Positions 1 to 6,705 of a stretch of DNA of 20,084 bases are shown piece by piece. The stretch lies in the IMG/VR virus record IMGVR_UViG_3300017781_004896, positions 1-20,084 of that record, one strand, 5' to 3'. How positions within the stretch are numbered: position 1 is the first letter of the stretch; every line of letters begins with the position of its first letter. Source of the stretch: a virus. A model generated the notes under the pieces. That model was not told the origin of the DNA, did no database searches, and was given only the letters and a program-made list of their open reading frames with translations. Both the position numbers and the translations under genes were made by a program.

Positions 1-14
1 CAAGTCATCAAAAC

Positions 15-20
15 AAGGAG
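15..20 (+). promoter_or_regulatory. Shine-Dalgarno for the QueD-like gene
   Basis: AAGGAG five bases upstream of the ATG at 26. It fixes this start even though the frame stays open to the window edge. Confidence 0.7.
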
Positions 21-25
21 AAACG

Positions 26-475
26 ATGACTTACTACTCAACTAAAACATACGGACACAACATAGGACTATCTGCGGTGTTCAGACAACCCAACGCAGAT
101 CACTCACACTGCCACCTACTGCACGGATACAGCCTGGCATTCAAATTCACATTTGGTTGCAAGGACCTGGACAACAAGAACTGGGCAGTGGACTTCGGAG
201 GACTCAAACCATTGAAGAAATGGCTGGAGAATCACTTCGATCACAAACTGGTCTTGGACGAGAATGATCCACATCTAAACAAGTTCAAGGAACTTGAGGA
301 GTTGGACCTCGCCGATATAAGAATTTTCGATGGCGTAGGTGCTGAAAAGTTTGCGAAACATGCCTTTGATGCCGCTGATGATATAATCAGGGCGGCCACG
401 AATAACAGGTGCTACGTTGTTGAATGTGAATGTATGGAACACGGAGCAAACAGTGCCATCTACAGAAAAGACTAA
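26..475 (+). CDS. QueD / 6-pyruvoyl-tetrahydropterin synthase family protein, atypical zinc site
   Basis: A 149-aa protein of the 6-carboxytetrahydropterin/6-pyruvoyl-tetrahydropterin synthase fold. The family converts dihydroneopterin triphosphate, in bacteria usually on the way to queuosine or other 7-deazaguanines. Seen: the SHCHLLHGYS block (residues 27-36) with Cys29 at the catalytic-Cys position and His33 matching the first His of the family's HGH motif; VDFGGLK (55-61) matching the conserved DFxxLK; FDHK (71-74) matching the catalytic Asp-His; and Glu133 in VVECE. Odd: the second His of HGH is Tyr35, and the His normally in the N-terminal AAH motif aligns with Phe19, so two of three canonical zinc ligands are missing. 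His26, His28 and His30 lie nearby. Start: AAGGAG at 15-20, 5 bases before the ATG. Family assignment is firm. Activity and substrate are uncertain, so no gene symbol is given. Confidence 0.82.
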   Translation: MTYYSTKTYGHNIGLSAVFRQPNADHSHCHLLHGYSLAFKFTFGCKDLDNKNWAVDFGGLKPLKKWLENHFDHKLVLDENDPHLNKFKELEELDLADIRIFDGVGAEKFAKHAFDAADDIIRAATNNRCYVVECECMEHGANSAIYRKD

Positions 476-488
476 TTTCATATATGAT

Positions 489-1595
489 ATGGTGAGAGTG
501 GGCTTGACCAATAAGGCCTACTACTTCCAGATCTACGACACACCATTGGGACACAGGTGGTTGGAGGCACTCAAGGACAACCTCAAACAAAAGAGGATAC
601 TGGAGAAGAACTTCTGTTTCCTTGGTTTCGCAGATTCAAAAAGAAATCTTAGATACCTTGTGCAAGAATTGAACGTTTATATTGCACAAATTAACTCCTT
701 TAAATTCTCTCCATCATATGAGAAAATACACCCCTTCAGTGTGGATGACTTCCAATTCAGTTCTAATTTACCTATAGGTAGTTGGGACAATGGTGACATT
801 TCAAAGACTTTAGGCAAGAGACTAAAACATGAGGCATGCAATAAATTGCACAGATATTTTGAGGACCTGCAAGGCACTGCATGGCAACTATCTGAGTTTT
901 ACAAACAAGCCGACATCGAAACAAAGTATGCAATCAGACAATTGAACAATATCTGCCACGAGATAGAAGGATGGGTACATGCAGATCGTAAAAAGGCATT
1001 CGAGCCAGAATGGGTTCGACCATCACAGATAACAACTTTCTTGAATGCTCCGAGGTATCCCTTACACGATGAGGATTTTGAGTTGTTCAAACACAACAGA
1101 TATGATAGAGAGCTAGGTGGAGTGTATCTACACTGGTCACAAGTGGGTAAAACACTTTACGAGGTTTTCAGAGATGAACACGCCCCAAAAATGACAGACG
1201 CTCTGTGCTCTGAAATCAATCATCAGAAATATTACTCTGGAGAATTTGATGTCGAGTGGGGACAGACTGTCACAGAGGATCATGATTTCAAAAAAGAAGA
1301 AATGGATGAATACAGACGATGGTTAGAAGCAAATGGTTATGATTGGGAGGATCCGAAGTTGTCTCTAGGATACATCAAGATAGGACAAGTAGATTTACAG
1401 AGAACATTTGGAACTGAGGCCTCGATACACTACATACATAAAATAATGAATGAAAATTTAGACATTACCAGTATAAGAACAATTACAGGCCCATCTATCG
1501 AAACTGATTACCCTTACTCTCTAGAAAGCGATGATTGGAAAAAAATACAAATGGAAGGACTTAGACAAGGTTATGAATCACGTAGTATGCGTTAA
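489..1595 (+). CDS. Conserved-looking phage protein of unknown function (368 aa)
   Basis: I do not recognise a functional family. The sequence looks like a real soluble cytoplasmic protein: rich in aromatic and charged residues, with no signal peptide, membrane helix or repeats. It opens with KAYYFQIYDTPLGHRW and has an aromatic/acidic C-terminal half (for example GEFDVEWGQ, then RRWLEANGYDWEDPKLSLGY). It resembles, from memory, hypothetical proteins in other marine T4-like phages, but I cannot confirm that here. The ATG at 489 is preferred. It lies 13 bases after the QueD-like stop and directly precedes the first convincing residues, whereas the in-frame ATG at 417 would overlap the upstream gene by 59 bases and add a low-quality 24-residue lead. 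Neither start has a clear Shine-Dalgarno. The 3' end overlaps the next gene by 23 bases. Confidence 0.75.
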   Translation: MVRVGLTNKAYYFQIYDTPLGHRWLEALKDNLKQKRILEKNFCFLGFADSKRNLRYLVQELNVYIAQINSFKFSPSYEKIHPFSVDDFQFSSNLPIGSWDNGDISKTLGKRLKHEACNKLHRYFEDLQGTAWQLSEFYKQADIETKYAIRQLNNICHEIEGWVHADRKKAFEPEWVRPSQITTFLNAPRYPLHDEDFELFKHNRYDRELGGVYLHWSQVGKTLYEVFRDEHAPKMTDALCSEINHQKYYSGEFDVEWGQTVTEDHDFKKEEMDEYRRWLEANGYDWEDPKLSLGYIKIGQVDLQRTFGTEASIHYIHKIMNENLDITSIRTITGPSIETDYPYSLESDDWKKIQMEGLRQGYESRSMR

Positions 1596-2268
1596 GTGGG
1601 GCAACAAGTATATTTCAAAATATGCCAATGTTCTCAGTAGCATGGTTAAACGGCATACCACAGTGCCATACCAGTTTCATTGTCTAACTGATGATCCCAA
1701 CGGACTGGATCCAGACATCAATGTGATAAAATTACCCAAGGATCCTTGGATAAAATCTTGGTGGAGTAAGTTGTGGATGTTCGCTCCTGAGATGCCGCTG
1801 AAGGGCAACATACTGTTCTTTGATCTTGACGTTGTGATATTTGACAACATAGATCAATTATTCACTCATACAGGCAAGTTCAACATCATCAGAGACTTCA
1901 ACAGATGCAGGATGAAGGACTGGAAACTATCTAACAGTAGTTGTATGCGTTGGGAGGCCGGAACAATGAATTACCTGTGGAAAGATTTCAAGAACAGATC
2001 GGCAGAAATAATGCGAAATAATCACGGTGACCAGGACTGGATTACAAAGAGGGCCAATGACGACATCACGTGGTTTCCAGATGAATGGATAAGGTCTTAC
2101 AAGTGGGAGATGATAGGGCTCAAGGACACGAAATTATTAACTAAAGATGGAAAGAAGTTCTTCCGTGAACCTTGCAAAGTTGCACCTGGTAATAAGGTCG
2201 CGGTGTTCCATGGATCTCCAAATCCAATGGAGTGTGCGGATCAATGGGTCATAGACAATTGGAAGTGA
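1573..2268 (+). CDS. Glycosyltransferase, GT8-like (DxD motif)
   Basis: A 231-aa protein predicted to transfer a sugar from a nucleotide-sugar donor using a divalent metal. Seen: an N-terminal beta-strand NHVVCVKWGNKY (residues 2-13), typical of GT-A folds; ILFFDLDVVIFDNID (80-94) with the metal-binding Asp84-Leu-Asp86 (DxD); NHGDQDW (150-156), matching the D/N-Q-D segment of GT8-type enzymes; and VFHGSPNP (211-218), matching the C-terminal metal-binding His-Gly motif. The ATG at 1573 begins exactly at the fold; an in-frame ATG at 1531 would add 14 residues with no family signal. It overlaps the upstream gene by 23 bases and shares an ATGA with the downstream one, so translational coupling is likely. 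Acceptor unknown: host surface glycan, virion protein or modified phage DNA are all possible. Confidence 0.8.
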   Translation: MNHVVCVKWGNKYISKYANVLSSMVKRHTTVPYQFHCLTDDPNGLDPDINVIKLPKDPWIKSWWSKLWMFAPEMPLKGNILFFDLDVVIFDNIDQLFTHTGKFNIIRDFNRCRMKDWKLSNSSCMRWEAGTMNYLWKDFKNRSAEIMRNNHGDQDWITKRANDDITWFPDEWIRSYKWEMIGLKDTKLLTKDGKKFFREPCKVAPGNKVAVFHGSPNPMECADQWVIDNWK

Positions 2269-2579
2269 TGACCAGTTACGGCAAAGTAAAAGTGAAAAGA
2301 AATAATCCTAGACTGGACGAAATCCCTGAAGACTGCGGATACATGCAACGTTTCAAGTACAATGTTGACATGAACAGCAATGGAATAATGGGCGATTGCA
2401 TAGACTGGTGCCAACAGCACTGCGAGGGCAAATGGGGTTGGTGGTTTGAACCCGCGGGAGAGATTGAGAATCCTAAGAACCACTGGGAACACCAGAATGC
2501 ATACATGAGTTTCGAAGTCAAACGAGATGCAACGAAGTTCTGGTTGTCGGTGGGAATACAGAACAGTGGCCGGAAATAA
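2268..2579 (+). CDS. Small Trp/Cys-rich protein of unknown function (103 aa)
   Basis: Function not recognised. The start ATG overlaps the stop of the glycosyltransferase gene as ATGA (2266-2270), a typical arrangement for reinitiation, which supports this start over an in-frame ATG at 2232 inside the upstream gene. The centre is striking: GDCIDWCQQHCEGKWGWWFE packs three of four cysteines and four of six tryptophans into 20 residues. It is followed by a two-strand-like C-terminus ending NSGRK. The Cys/His spacing (C-x3-C-x3-C) could bind metal but matches no motif I can name. No signal peptide or membrane segment. Position suggests it is co-expressed with the glycosyltransferase and the Fe-S carrier. 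Confidence 0.7.
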   Translation: MTSYGKVKVKRNNPRLDEIPEDCGYMQRFKYNVDMNSNGIMGDCIDWCQQHCEGKWGWWFEPAGEIENPKNHWEHQNAYMSFEVKRDATKFWLSVGIQNSGRK

Positions 2580-2593
2580 GGATAATTACTAGC

Positions 2594-2929
2594 ATGAAAC
2601 CATTCGAAATCACGGACTCAGCAAAAGCACAGATCGAAAGATTGCTTGAAAAGAACCCTGGCAAGTATGCGGTAAGTCTAGCAGTGCTAGGCGGAGGATG
2701 TGCAGGATTCAAATACGAGTGGGATTTCGCCGATACCAAAGAAAGCATAGCAGGAGGTGATCATGTGGAAGACTGGCACACAGGCAGGTTCGTTGTTGAT
2801 GAAACATCTTTACTGTATGTGGTAGGTACCAAGATTGATTGGGTGGAGGAGACCTTTGGGTCACAGTTCGAGATATCAAATCCCAACAGTTCGAGCTCCT
2901 GTGGTTGCGGAGAGTCATTTGGCATATAA
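2594..2929 (+). CDS. A-type iron-sulfur cluster carrier (IscA/HesB/ErpA family)
   Basis: A 111-aa cytoplasmic protein, the usual length for A-type carriers, which accept an Fe-S cluster (or iron) and pass it to apo-enzymes. All three ligand cysteines are present: Cys36 in LGGGCAGFKY and Cys103 and Cys105 in the C-terminal CGCG, matching the E. coli IscA pattern of one central Cys plus C-x-C near the end. Residues 5-20 carry the family's N-terminal 'ITDSAKAQIERLLEK' helix. HesB-like genes are known auxiliary genes of marine T4-like phages. AAGGA at 2578-2582 is 11 bases from the ATG, a long spacing. The stop overlaps the next gene by one base (TAATG). It may serve host Fe-S enzymes during infection; the target is unknown. 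iscA, erpA and sufA cannot be told apart from sequence alone. Confidence 0.9.
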   Translation: MKPFEITDSAKAQIERLLEKNPGKYAVSLAVLGGGCAGFKYEWDFADTKESIAGGDHVEDWHTGRFVVDETSLLYVVGTKIDWVEETFGSQFEISNPNSSSSCGCGESFGI

Positions 2930-3672
2930 TGGATACCGCTTTCATAATAGGCAACGGTGAATCAAGAAATATTTTCCCAATAGATAATTTACGAGGCCAA
3001 GGAACAATATACGGATGCAACGCCATATACAGGGATCATCCCATGTTGTGCGATCACATAGTGGCGGTTAACACTCCCATGTACGAGGAACTGGCCAAAT
3101 GGCACAACAACGGCAAGGAGTCTCCACACATACACGGTCCAAAAGACATCAGCAGATGGAACTACATCTGCGAAGGTGACAGCGAACACGACATACCCCA
3201 AGGATTAAAAATATACAGATTATGGCGTGGTGGTGACGTGAAGAAAGGTGGCAAGATAAAAACCAACGACTTCTCAAAGGCGAAGGGTTCCGGTTGCAGT
3301 GCTGTTTTGCTGGCCGCTGAGTCAGGTATCAAGAACATCGTGATATTGGCATTCGACATAATGGGTGCCCAACAGTGGGAGATGGAAACACCCAGCAGGA
3401 TACAGAACAACATATACAAGGATTCTATAAATTACCCGGGGCGTGAAAGCATGAAGGCCTATCTCAAATACGAATGGATGTATCAACTTAGGCAGACATT
3501 TAAGAAATTTCCCAACACCAACTTCCATTTCATTAACAGAAAGGAATATCTCGAGGGCAATCCATTCCTGCGTTGGTACTTCGATCAGCCAAACATCAAG
3601 TGTGGCATCTACGCCGACCTACAGAGATGGATCACCGGTGGACGTGATGACATTCTATGGAAAACACTATAA
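2929..3672 (+). CDS. GT42 sialyltransferase / DUF115-like protein
   Basis: A 247-aa protein with the nucleotide-binding layout of GT42 sialyltransferases and the related DUF115/MptE-like group. Seen: an N-terminal strand and glycine loop AFIIGNGESRN (residues 4-14); GTIYGCNAIYRDH (25-37), matching the 'CN.F' region after the first strand pair; and KGSGCSAVLLAAESGIKNIVILAFDIMG (119-146 in outline), matching the segment in which a Ser/Gly-rich turn leads into a helix and then a strand ending in Asp. These similarities are recalled, not computed. The role is probably glycan assembly or a related transfer; the donor is unknown. The start ATG overlaps the Fe-S carrier stop by one base. The 3' end overlaps the convergent zinc-ribbon gene by six bases. 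Confidence 0.6.
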   Translation: MDTAFIIGNGESRNIFPIDNLRGQGTIYGCNAIYRDHPMLCDHIVAVNTPMYEELAKWHNNGKESPHIHGPKDISRWNYICEGDSEHDIPQGLKIYRLWRGGDVKKGGKIKTNDFSKAKGSGCSAVLLAAESGIKNIVILAFDIMGAQQWEMETPSRIQNNIYKDSINYPGRESMKAYLKYEWMYQLRQTFKKFPNTNFHFINRKEYLEGNPFLRWYFDQPNIKCGIYADLQRWITGGRDDILWKTL

Positions 3673-3945
3673 AGTCTTGGTACTACTTGCGTCAAGTTTG
3701 TAGACCTTACGCATCTTCACACCCACGCTCTGGGCGAACTTCTTGGAATCACATTTGTTGCACACGTGTTTGTAGTCGTTTGAAGCACGATCCGGATCAA
3801 CCTTGCTCTTGGGTCTCATGAATGTCTCTGTACAGGCATCACACTTGAACACATAGATCAGGTTCTTCCTGTGGTAGTTGTGCATGGTGCCTAGTTTGCT
3901 CTCCCTCTTGTACAACTTCATCGTCTTTAGGGTTTCAATGAACAT
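3667..3945 (-). CDS. Small zinc-ribbon protein (92 aa), only minus-strand gene
   Basis: A basic protein with two CxxC knuckles: CDAC at residues 35-38 and CNKC at 62-65, 23 residues apart, with basic/aromatic residues between them. This is a treble-clef or zinc-ribbon layout likely to bind one zinc and probably nucleic acid; no catalytic motif is visible. The start is uncertain: the ATG at 3945 or an in-frame ATG at 3921 (84 aa). The frame extends upstream to 4062, but that part overlaps the fibre gene and has no protein-like character. It is the sole gene on this strand. It converges on the GT42-like gene (6-base overlap of stops) and diverges from the first fibre gene, with both starts sharing an AT-rich segment at 3946-3976. 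It could be a transcription or nuclease accessory factor, but that is a guess. Confidence 0.72.
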   Translation of the reverse strand: MFIETLKTMKLYKRESKLGTMHNYHRKNLIYVFKCDACTETFMRPKSKVDPDRASNDYKHVCNKCDSKKFAQSVGVKMRKVYKLDASSTKTL

Positions 3946-3950
3946 ATTAC

Positions 3951-3963
3951 TATTTAATAAATA
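3951..3963. promoter_or_regulatory. Late-promoter-like box, possibly bidirectional
   Basis: The 13-base TATTTAATAAATA is nearly self-complementary (reverse complement TATTTATTAAATA). On the + strand it contains AATAAATA (3956-3963), one base from the T4 late consensus TATAAATA, ending 13 bases before the ATG at 3977. On the - strand TTAAATA ends 5 bases before the ATG at 3945. The + strand role is the better supported one. Confidence 0.5.
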
Positions 3964-3976
3964 TGGGTAACACACC

Positions 3977-4918
3977 ATGGCACGATTAACGATAGACACA
4001 GGAACACTGGGAAATCCGGCAACGGGAGATACATTGCGGACAGCGATGACCAAAGCCAACACGAATTTCGCAGAACTTTACACTGATCTAGCCGCTACAA
4101 CATCATCAAACGGGAACCTTACAAATGCAGATACCAACGGTGATGTGAAAATATTTGCAAATGGAACAGGTATCATTGAGATTGATAGGTTATCAATAAA
4201 CAACACAGCAATAACTTCACTAGATACTAATGCAGATATTACACTGACACCCAACGGAACGGGAAACGTCAAATTAGGCAACTTCACTTTCAACGCTGAC
4301 CAAACAGTGGGAGCGGGCCAAGACAACTATGTGATGACTTATGATCACAGCACACAGACAATAGGCCTAGAGGCCTCGGCAGGTGGAGCCTCAGGTATCA
4401 CATTCACAGGTGATGATTCCGCCGGCATCGCCATAGCAGACGGCGGACAACTTTACATACAGGGCGGAACAGGCATTACCACTTCTGCCAACTCGGATGG
4501 CACAATCACGATCACGGCATCAGGTGGATCTGGGCTCCAGTCAAGGACCACCAAGGCAGGATCCGCATCAATACAGGATGGCAGTACATCGGACATAGAC
4601 ATAACGGGATTCATTGGCTACGCTCTCTACAAGGTACAGACATCACACGCGGCAAGGGTCATAGTGTACACCAGTAACCAGGACAGAGACGCAGATGCCT
4701 CAAGGGCAGAAGGTGTTGACCCAACCGCTGACGCAGGCGTGATAGCGGAAGTGATCACAACGGGTGCTGAAACGGTATTGATATCGCCTGGCACGATCGG
4801 ATACAATGATGATTCCACTGTGACCACCAACGTACCAATCAGGGTCACTAACAAGATCGGTGACTCGGCATCCACATCAATCACGGTAACACTACATCTC
4901 GTACAACTGGAGTCTTAA
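3977..4918 (+). CDS. Tail-fibre-like/adhesin protein, GNPATGD type (313 aa)
   Basis: Virion adhesin-like protein. Residues 5-38 form the N-terminal module shared by five genes here (IDTGTLGNPATGDTLRTAM, then KANTNFAELY), probably the attachment end. Two copies of the S/T-N-x-D...G-T-G beta motif follow (TNGDVKIFANGTG and TNADITLTPNGTG). Next is a Gly/Ser/Thr-rich stretch with GGTGITTS and GGSGLQS. A C-terminal ~125-residue domain starts near SRTTKAGSASIQDG and includes IGYALYKVQTSHAARVIVY. It looks like a compact beta-sandwich tip and occurs nowhere else in the window. Cysteine-free. No Shine-Dalgarno; only GGGTAA precedes the start, and an ATAAATA box ends 13 bases upstream. Which organelle it belongs to (long fibre, short fibre or neck whisker) cannot be told. 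Confidence 0.8.
   Translation: MARLTIDTGTLGNPATGDTLRTAMTKANTNFAELYTDLAATTSSNGNLTNADTNGDVKIFANGTGIIEIDRLSINNTAITSLDTNADITLTPNGTGNVKLGNFTFNADQTVGAGQDNYVMTYDHSTQTIGLEASAGGASGITFTGDDSAGIAIADGGQLYIQGGTGITTSANSDGTITITASGGSGLQSRTTKAGSASIQDGSTSDIDITGFIGYALYKVQTSHAARVIVYTSNQDRDADASRAEGVDPTADAGVIAEVITTGAETVLISPGTIGYNDDSTVTTNVPIRVTNKIGDSASTSITVTLHLVQLES
4909..4912 (+). promoter_or_regulatory. Shine-Dalgarno supporting a GTG start
   Basis: GGAG inside the end of the fibre gene, seven bases before the GTG at 4920. It supports GTG as the true start of the protease gene, one base after the preceding TAA. Confidence 0.6.
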
Positions 4919-4919
4919 G

Positions 4920-6686
4920 GTGGAACTGTTTCAGGTCACACTTAAAAAGGGCGAAGACTCAAAGGCATTCTACGATGACATGGAGACACCAGGTGGTGCT
5001 TTACATATTCCAGATCGTAAAATAGAGTGCGGAGCAAGACGACCAACTTCAAGAACCACAGGCTATATGCTTACCTTAGAAGAAGCACAAGAAGTAAGTT
5101 ATGATGACAGAGTAGAAGTTGTTGTTCCACAAAGCGTGTTAGACAGACAGACTGTGGTTAACGATGCTACATACAACGGTAGATTTACCAAAAGCACAAG
5201 TCCAACCGGATCAACTTTTACAAAAGCCAACGGTAGTACCGGAGTAACATACACTAATAATGATCACTTCAACTGGGGGATACTGAGACACATTGAAAGC
5301 ACCAACAGATCAGGTTGGGGAAACAATGCTGGAAGTTCTTCTGGTAGGCGTGTTGATGATACTGTAACATATTCAGCAAGCGGCAAGAATGTAGATATCG
5401 TCATTGTAGAAAATGACACATTAAGTGATCACGCAGAATATTCAAGCAGATTAGTAGACTACAATTGGGGACAACACTACAACACGATCACAGGTGGCAC
5501 AAACTACACCTACAGCAACGCAGATGCTCGTGATAACTTTAGTGCAGAAGATAACCATCCAACAGCAGTGGCCGCTTATGCGGCAGGTAAAAGATTTGGA
5601 CTTGCCAAAGATGCCAATGTGTATATGTTAGACCTAACCTACGAGAGAAGTAAATCAGGTGGCGATAGCACTAGCAGAGCTTTCGCCTACATTAGAGAAT
5701 TTCACGCAAACAAATCTATCAACCCAGCAACAGGTAGAAAAAATCCTACCATTGTGAATGTGAGTTTGGGCACGATCAATACTTATTCAGGTGCCAGTGT
5801 AGCACACTTCCAAGGCGCGACATTAGACAAAGGCAACGGCAGTACATTCCTTACTGATGCTGAACTGTTGGCTCGCGGAGTATACAAGAACACTGGTAAA
5901 TCGTGGACTACGTTCACTAGCAATACCAACTTCCAAGTAAACAGTCCTTCACCTGACAGTGATTTAGTAGATGCTATAGCAGAAGGCGTTATTGTGGTTA
6001 CTTCGGCTGGCAACAACAACAGATACACTGATGTATCAGGTGGCGACAACTATGACAACTATATGGTTACTGGCGCCGCATATGCGAACAGGAACTATTT
6101 GTTCAATGGCTACTATCCATTTAGAGATTATTACATGCGTGGCGCTACCTTCTCATTCAACGGAGCAATAAACGTAGGCGCTCTAAGCAATGATACAGAT
6201 GAAGGTAAAGCAGATTTTAGCGACTGGGGTCCGGGCATAGATGTATATGCCGCTGGAGAGACTGTAATGGGTGCTATGATGAAAGACGAAATTGCCTACG
6301 GTAATCCCTATTATGGACAGTTAAGCAACACACCGAAATGGGATACAATGGGTGTGCAAAACGGAACAAGTTACTCTTCACCTTTGATAGCAGGTATGTT
6401 GGCTTGTTTAGCAGAAGTATATCCCACACTCACACAAGCACAAGCAAGAACATATTTACAAAACAATGCTGTCACAGGATTGATGGCAGACACGGAAGAC
6501 GCAATAAATGTAGATGTAAGCACAAGAGTGAGCATAGACGGTGCTGACATAGACAGAATAGCACTGTGGAAGAATCACAGGGCCACGTCAGGTAACATGG
6601 CGTTCAACACCTACAACAAAGACGTGAACAGCCGTCCCACAACAGGTGCGATATACCCTAGGCCTAGAATCAGACGTAGAGGATAA
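4920..6686 (+). CDS. Subtilisin-family (S8) serine peptidase with I9-like propeptide
   Basis: A 588-aa subtilase. Residues 1-72 resemble the I9 inhibitor/chaperone propeptide (FQVTLKKGEDSKAF near the start, GYMLTLEEAQEV, then RVEVVVPQ before a linker). Catalytic parts: His213 in DNHPTAVAAYAAG (the HGTHVAG equivalent), oxyanion Asn365 in VTSAGNNN, and nucleophile Ser484 in NGTSYSSPLIAG. The Asp strand is VDIVIVENDTLSDHAEY: a gapless match to VAVIDSGIDSSHPDL places Glu164 at the Asp position, with Asp166 two residues later. The chain ends with an Arg/Pro-rich tail (RPRIRRRG). There is no secretion signal, so it probably acts in the cell on assembling virions or travels in the particle. It sits between two fibre genes and starts at GTG right after the first, so it is likely part of the late structural operon. 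Possible roles: maturing adhesins or degrading host envelope proteins. Confidence 0.88.
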   Translation: MELFQVTLKKGEDSKAFYDDMETPGGALHIPDRKIECGARRPTSRTTGYMLTLEEAQEVSYDDRVEVVVPQSVLDRQTVVNDATYNGRFTKSTSPTGSTFTKANGSTGVTYTNNDHFNWGILRHIESTNRSGWGNNAGSSSGRRVDDTVTYSASGKNVDIVIVENDTLSDHAEYSSRLVDYNWGQHYNTITGGTNYTYSNADARDNFSAEDNHPTAVAAYAAGKRFGLAKDANVYMLDLTYERSKSGGDSTSRAFAYIREFHANKSINPATGRKNPTIVNVSLGTINTYSGASVAHFQGATLDKGNGSTFLTDAELLARGVYKNTGKSWTTFTSNTNFQVNSPSPDSDLVDAIAEGVIVVTSAGNNNRYTDVSGGDNYDNYMVTGAAYANRNYLFNGYYPFRDYYMRGATFSFNGAINVGALSNDTDEGKADFSDWGPGIDVYAAGETVMGAMMKDEIAYGNPYYGQLSNTPKWDTMGVQNGTSYSSPLIAGMLACLAEVYPTLTQAQARTYLQNNAVTGLMADTEDAINVDVSTRVSIDGADIDRIALWKNHRATSGNMAFNTYNKDVNSRPTTGAIYPRPRIRRRG

Positions 6687-6687
6687 C

Positions 6688-6695
6688 CATAAATA
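6688..6695 (+). promoter_or_regulatory. Late-promoter-like box CATAAATA
   Basis: CATAAATA, one base from TATAAATA, in the 19-base gap between the protease and the next fibre gene. It ends 10 bases before the ATG at 6706. With T4-like geometry the transcript would carry a leader of only a few bases. Confidence 0.55.
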
Positions 6696-6705
6696 CCATT
6701 AAATT

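Noticed and set aside
1-29. Possible 3' end of an upstream gene (frame reading ...cga tga, stop at 27-29, overlapping the QueD-like ATG as ATGA)
   Set aside because: Plausible given the ATGA overlaps elsewhere, but eight codons are too little to support a gene.
417-488. Upstream ATG extension of the 368-aa gene
   Set aside because: It overlaps the QueD-like gene in another frame, adds residues without protein-like character and has no ribosome site.
3946-4062. Upstream extension of the zinc-ribbon gene
   Set aside because: It runs antisense through the start of the fibre gene, and the extra residues do not resemble a folded domain.
4920-6686. Diversity-generating retroelement target or CRISPR-like repeats in the fibre region
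   Set aside because: No reverse transcriptase, template-repeat pair or regularly spaced identical repeats are visible.
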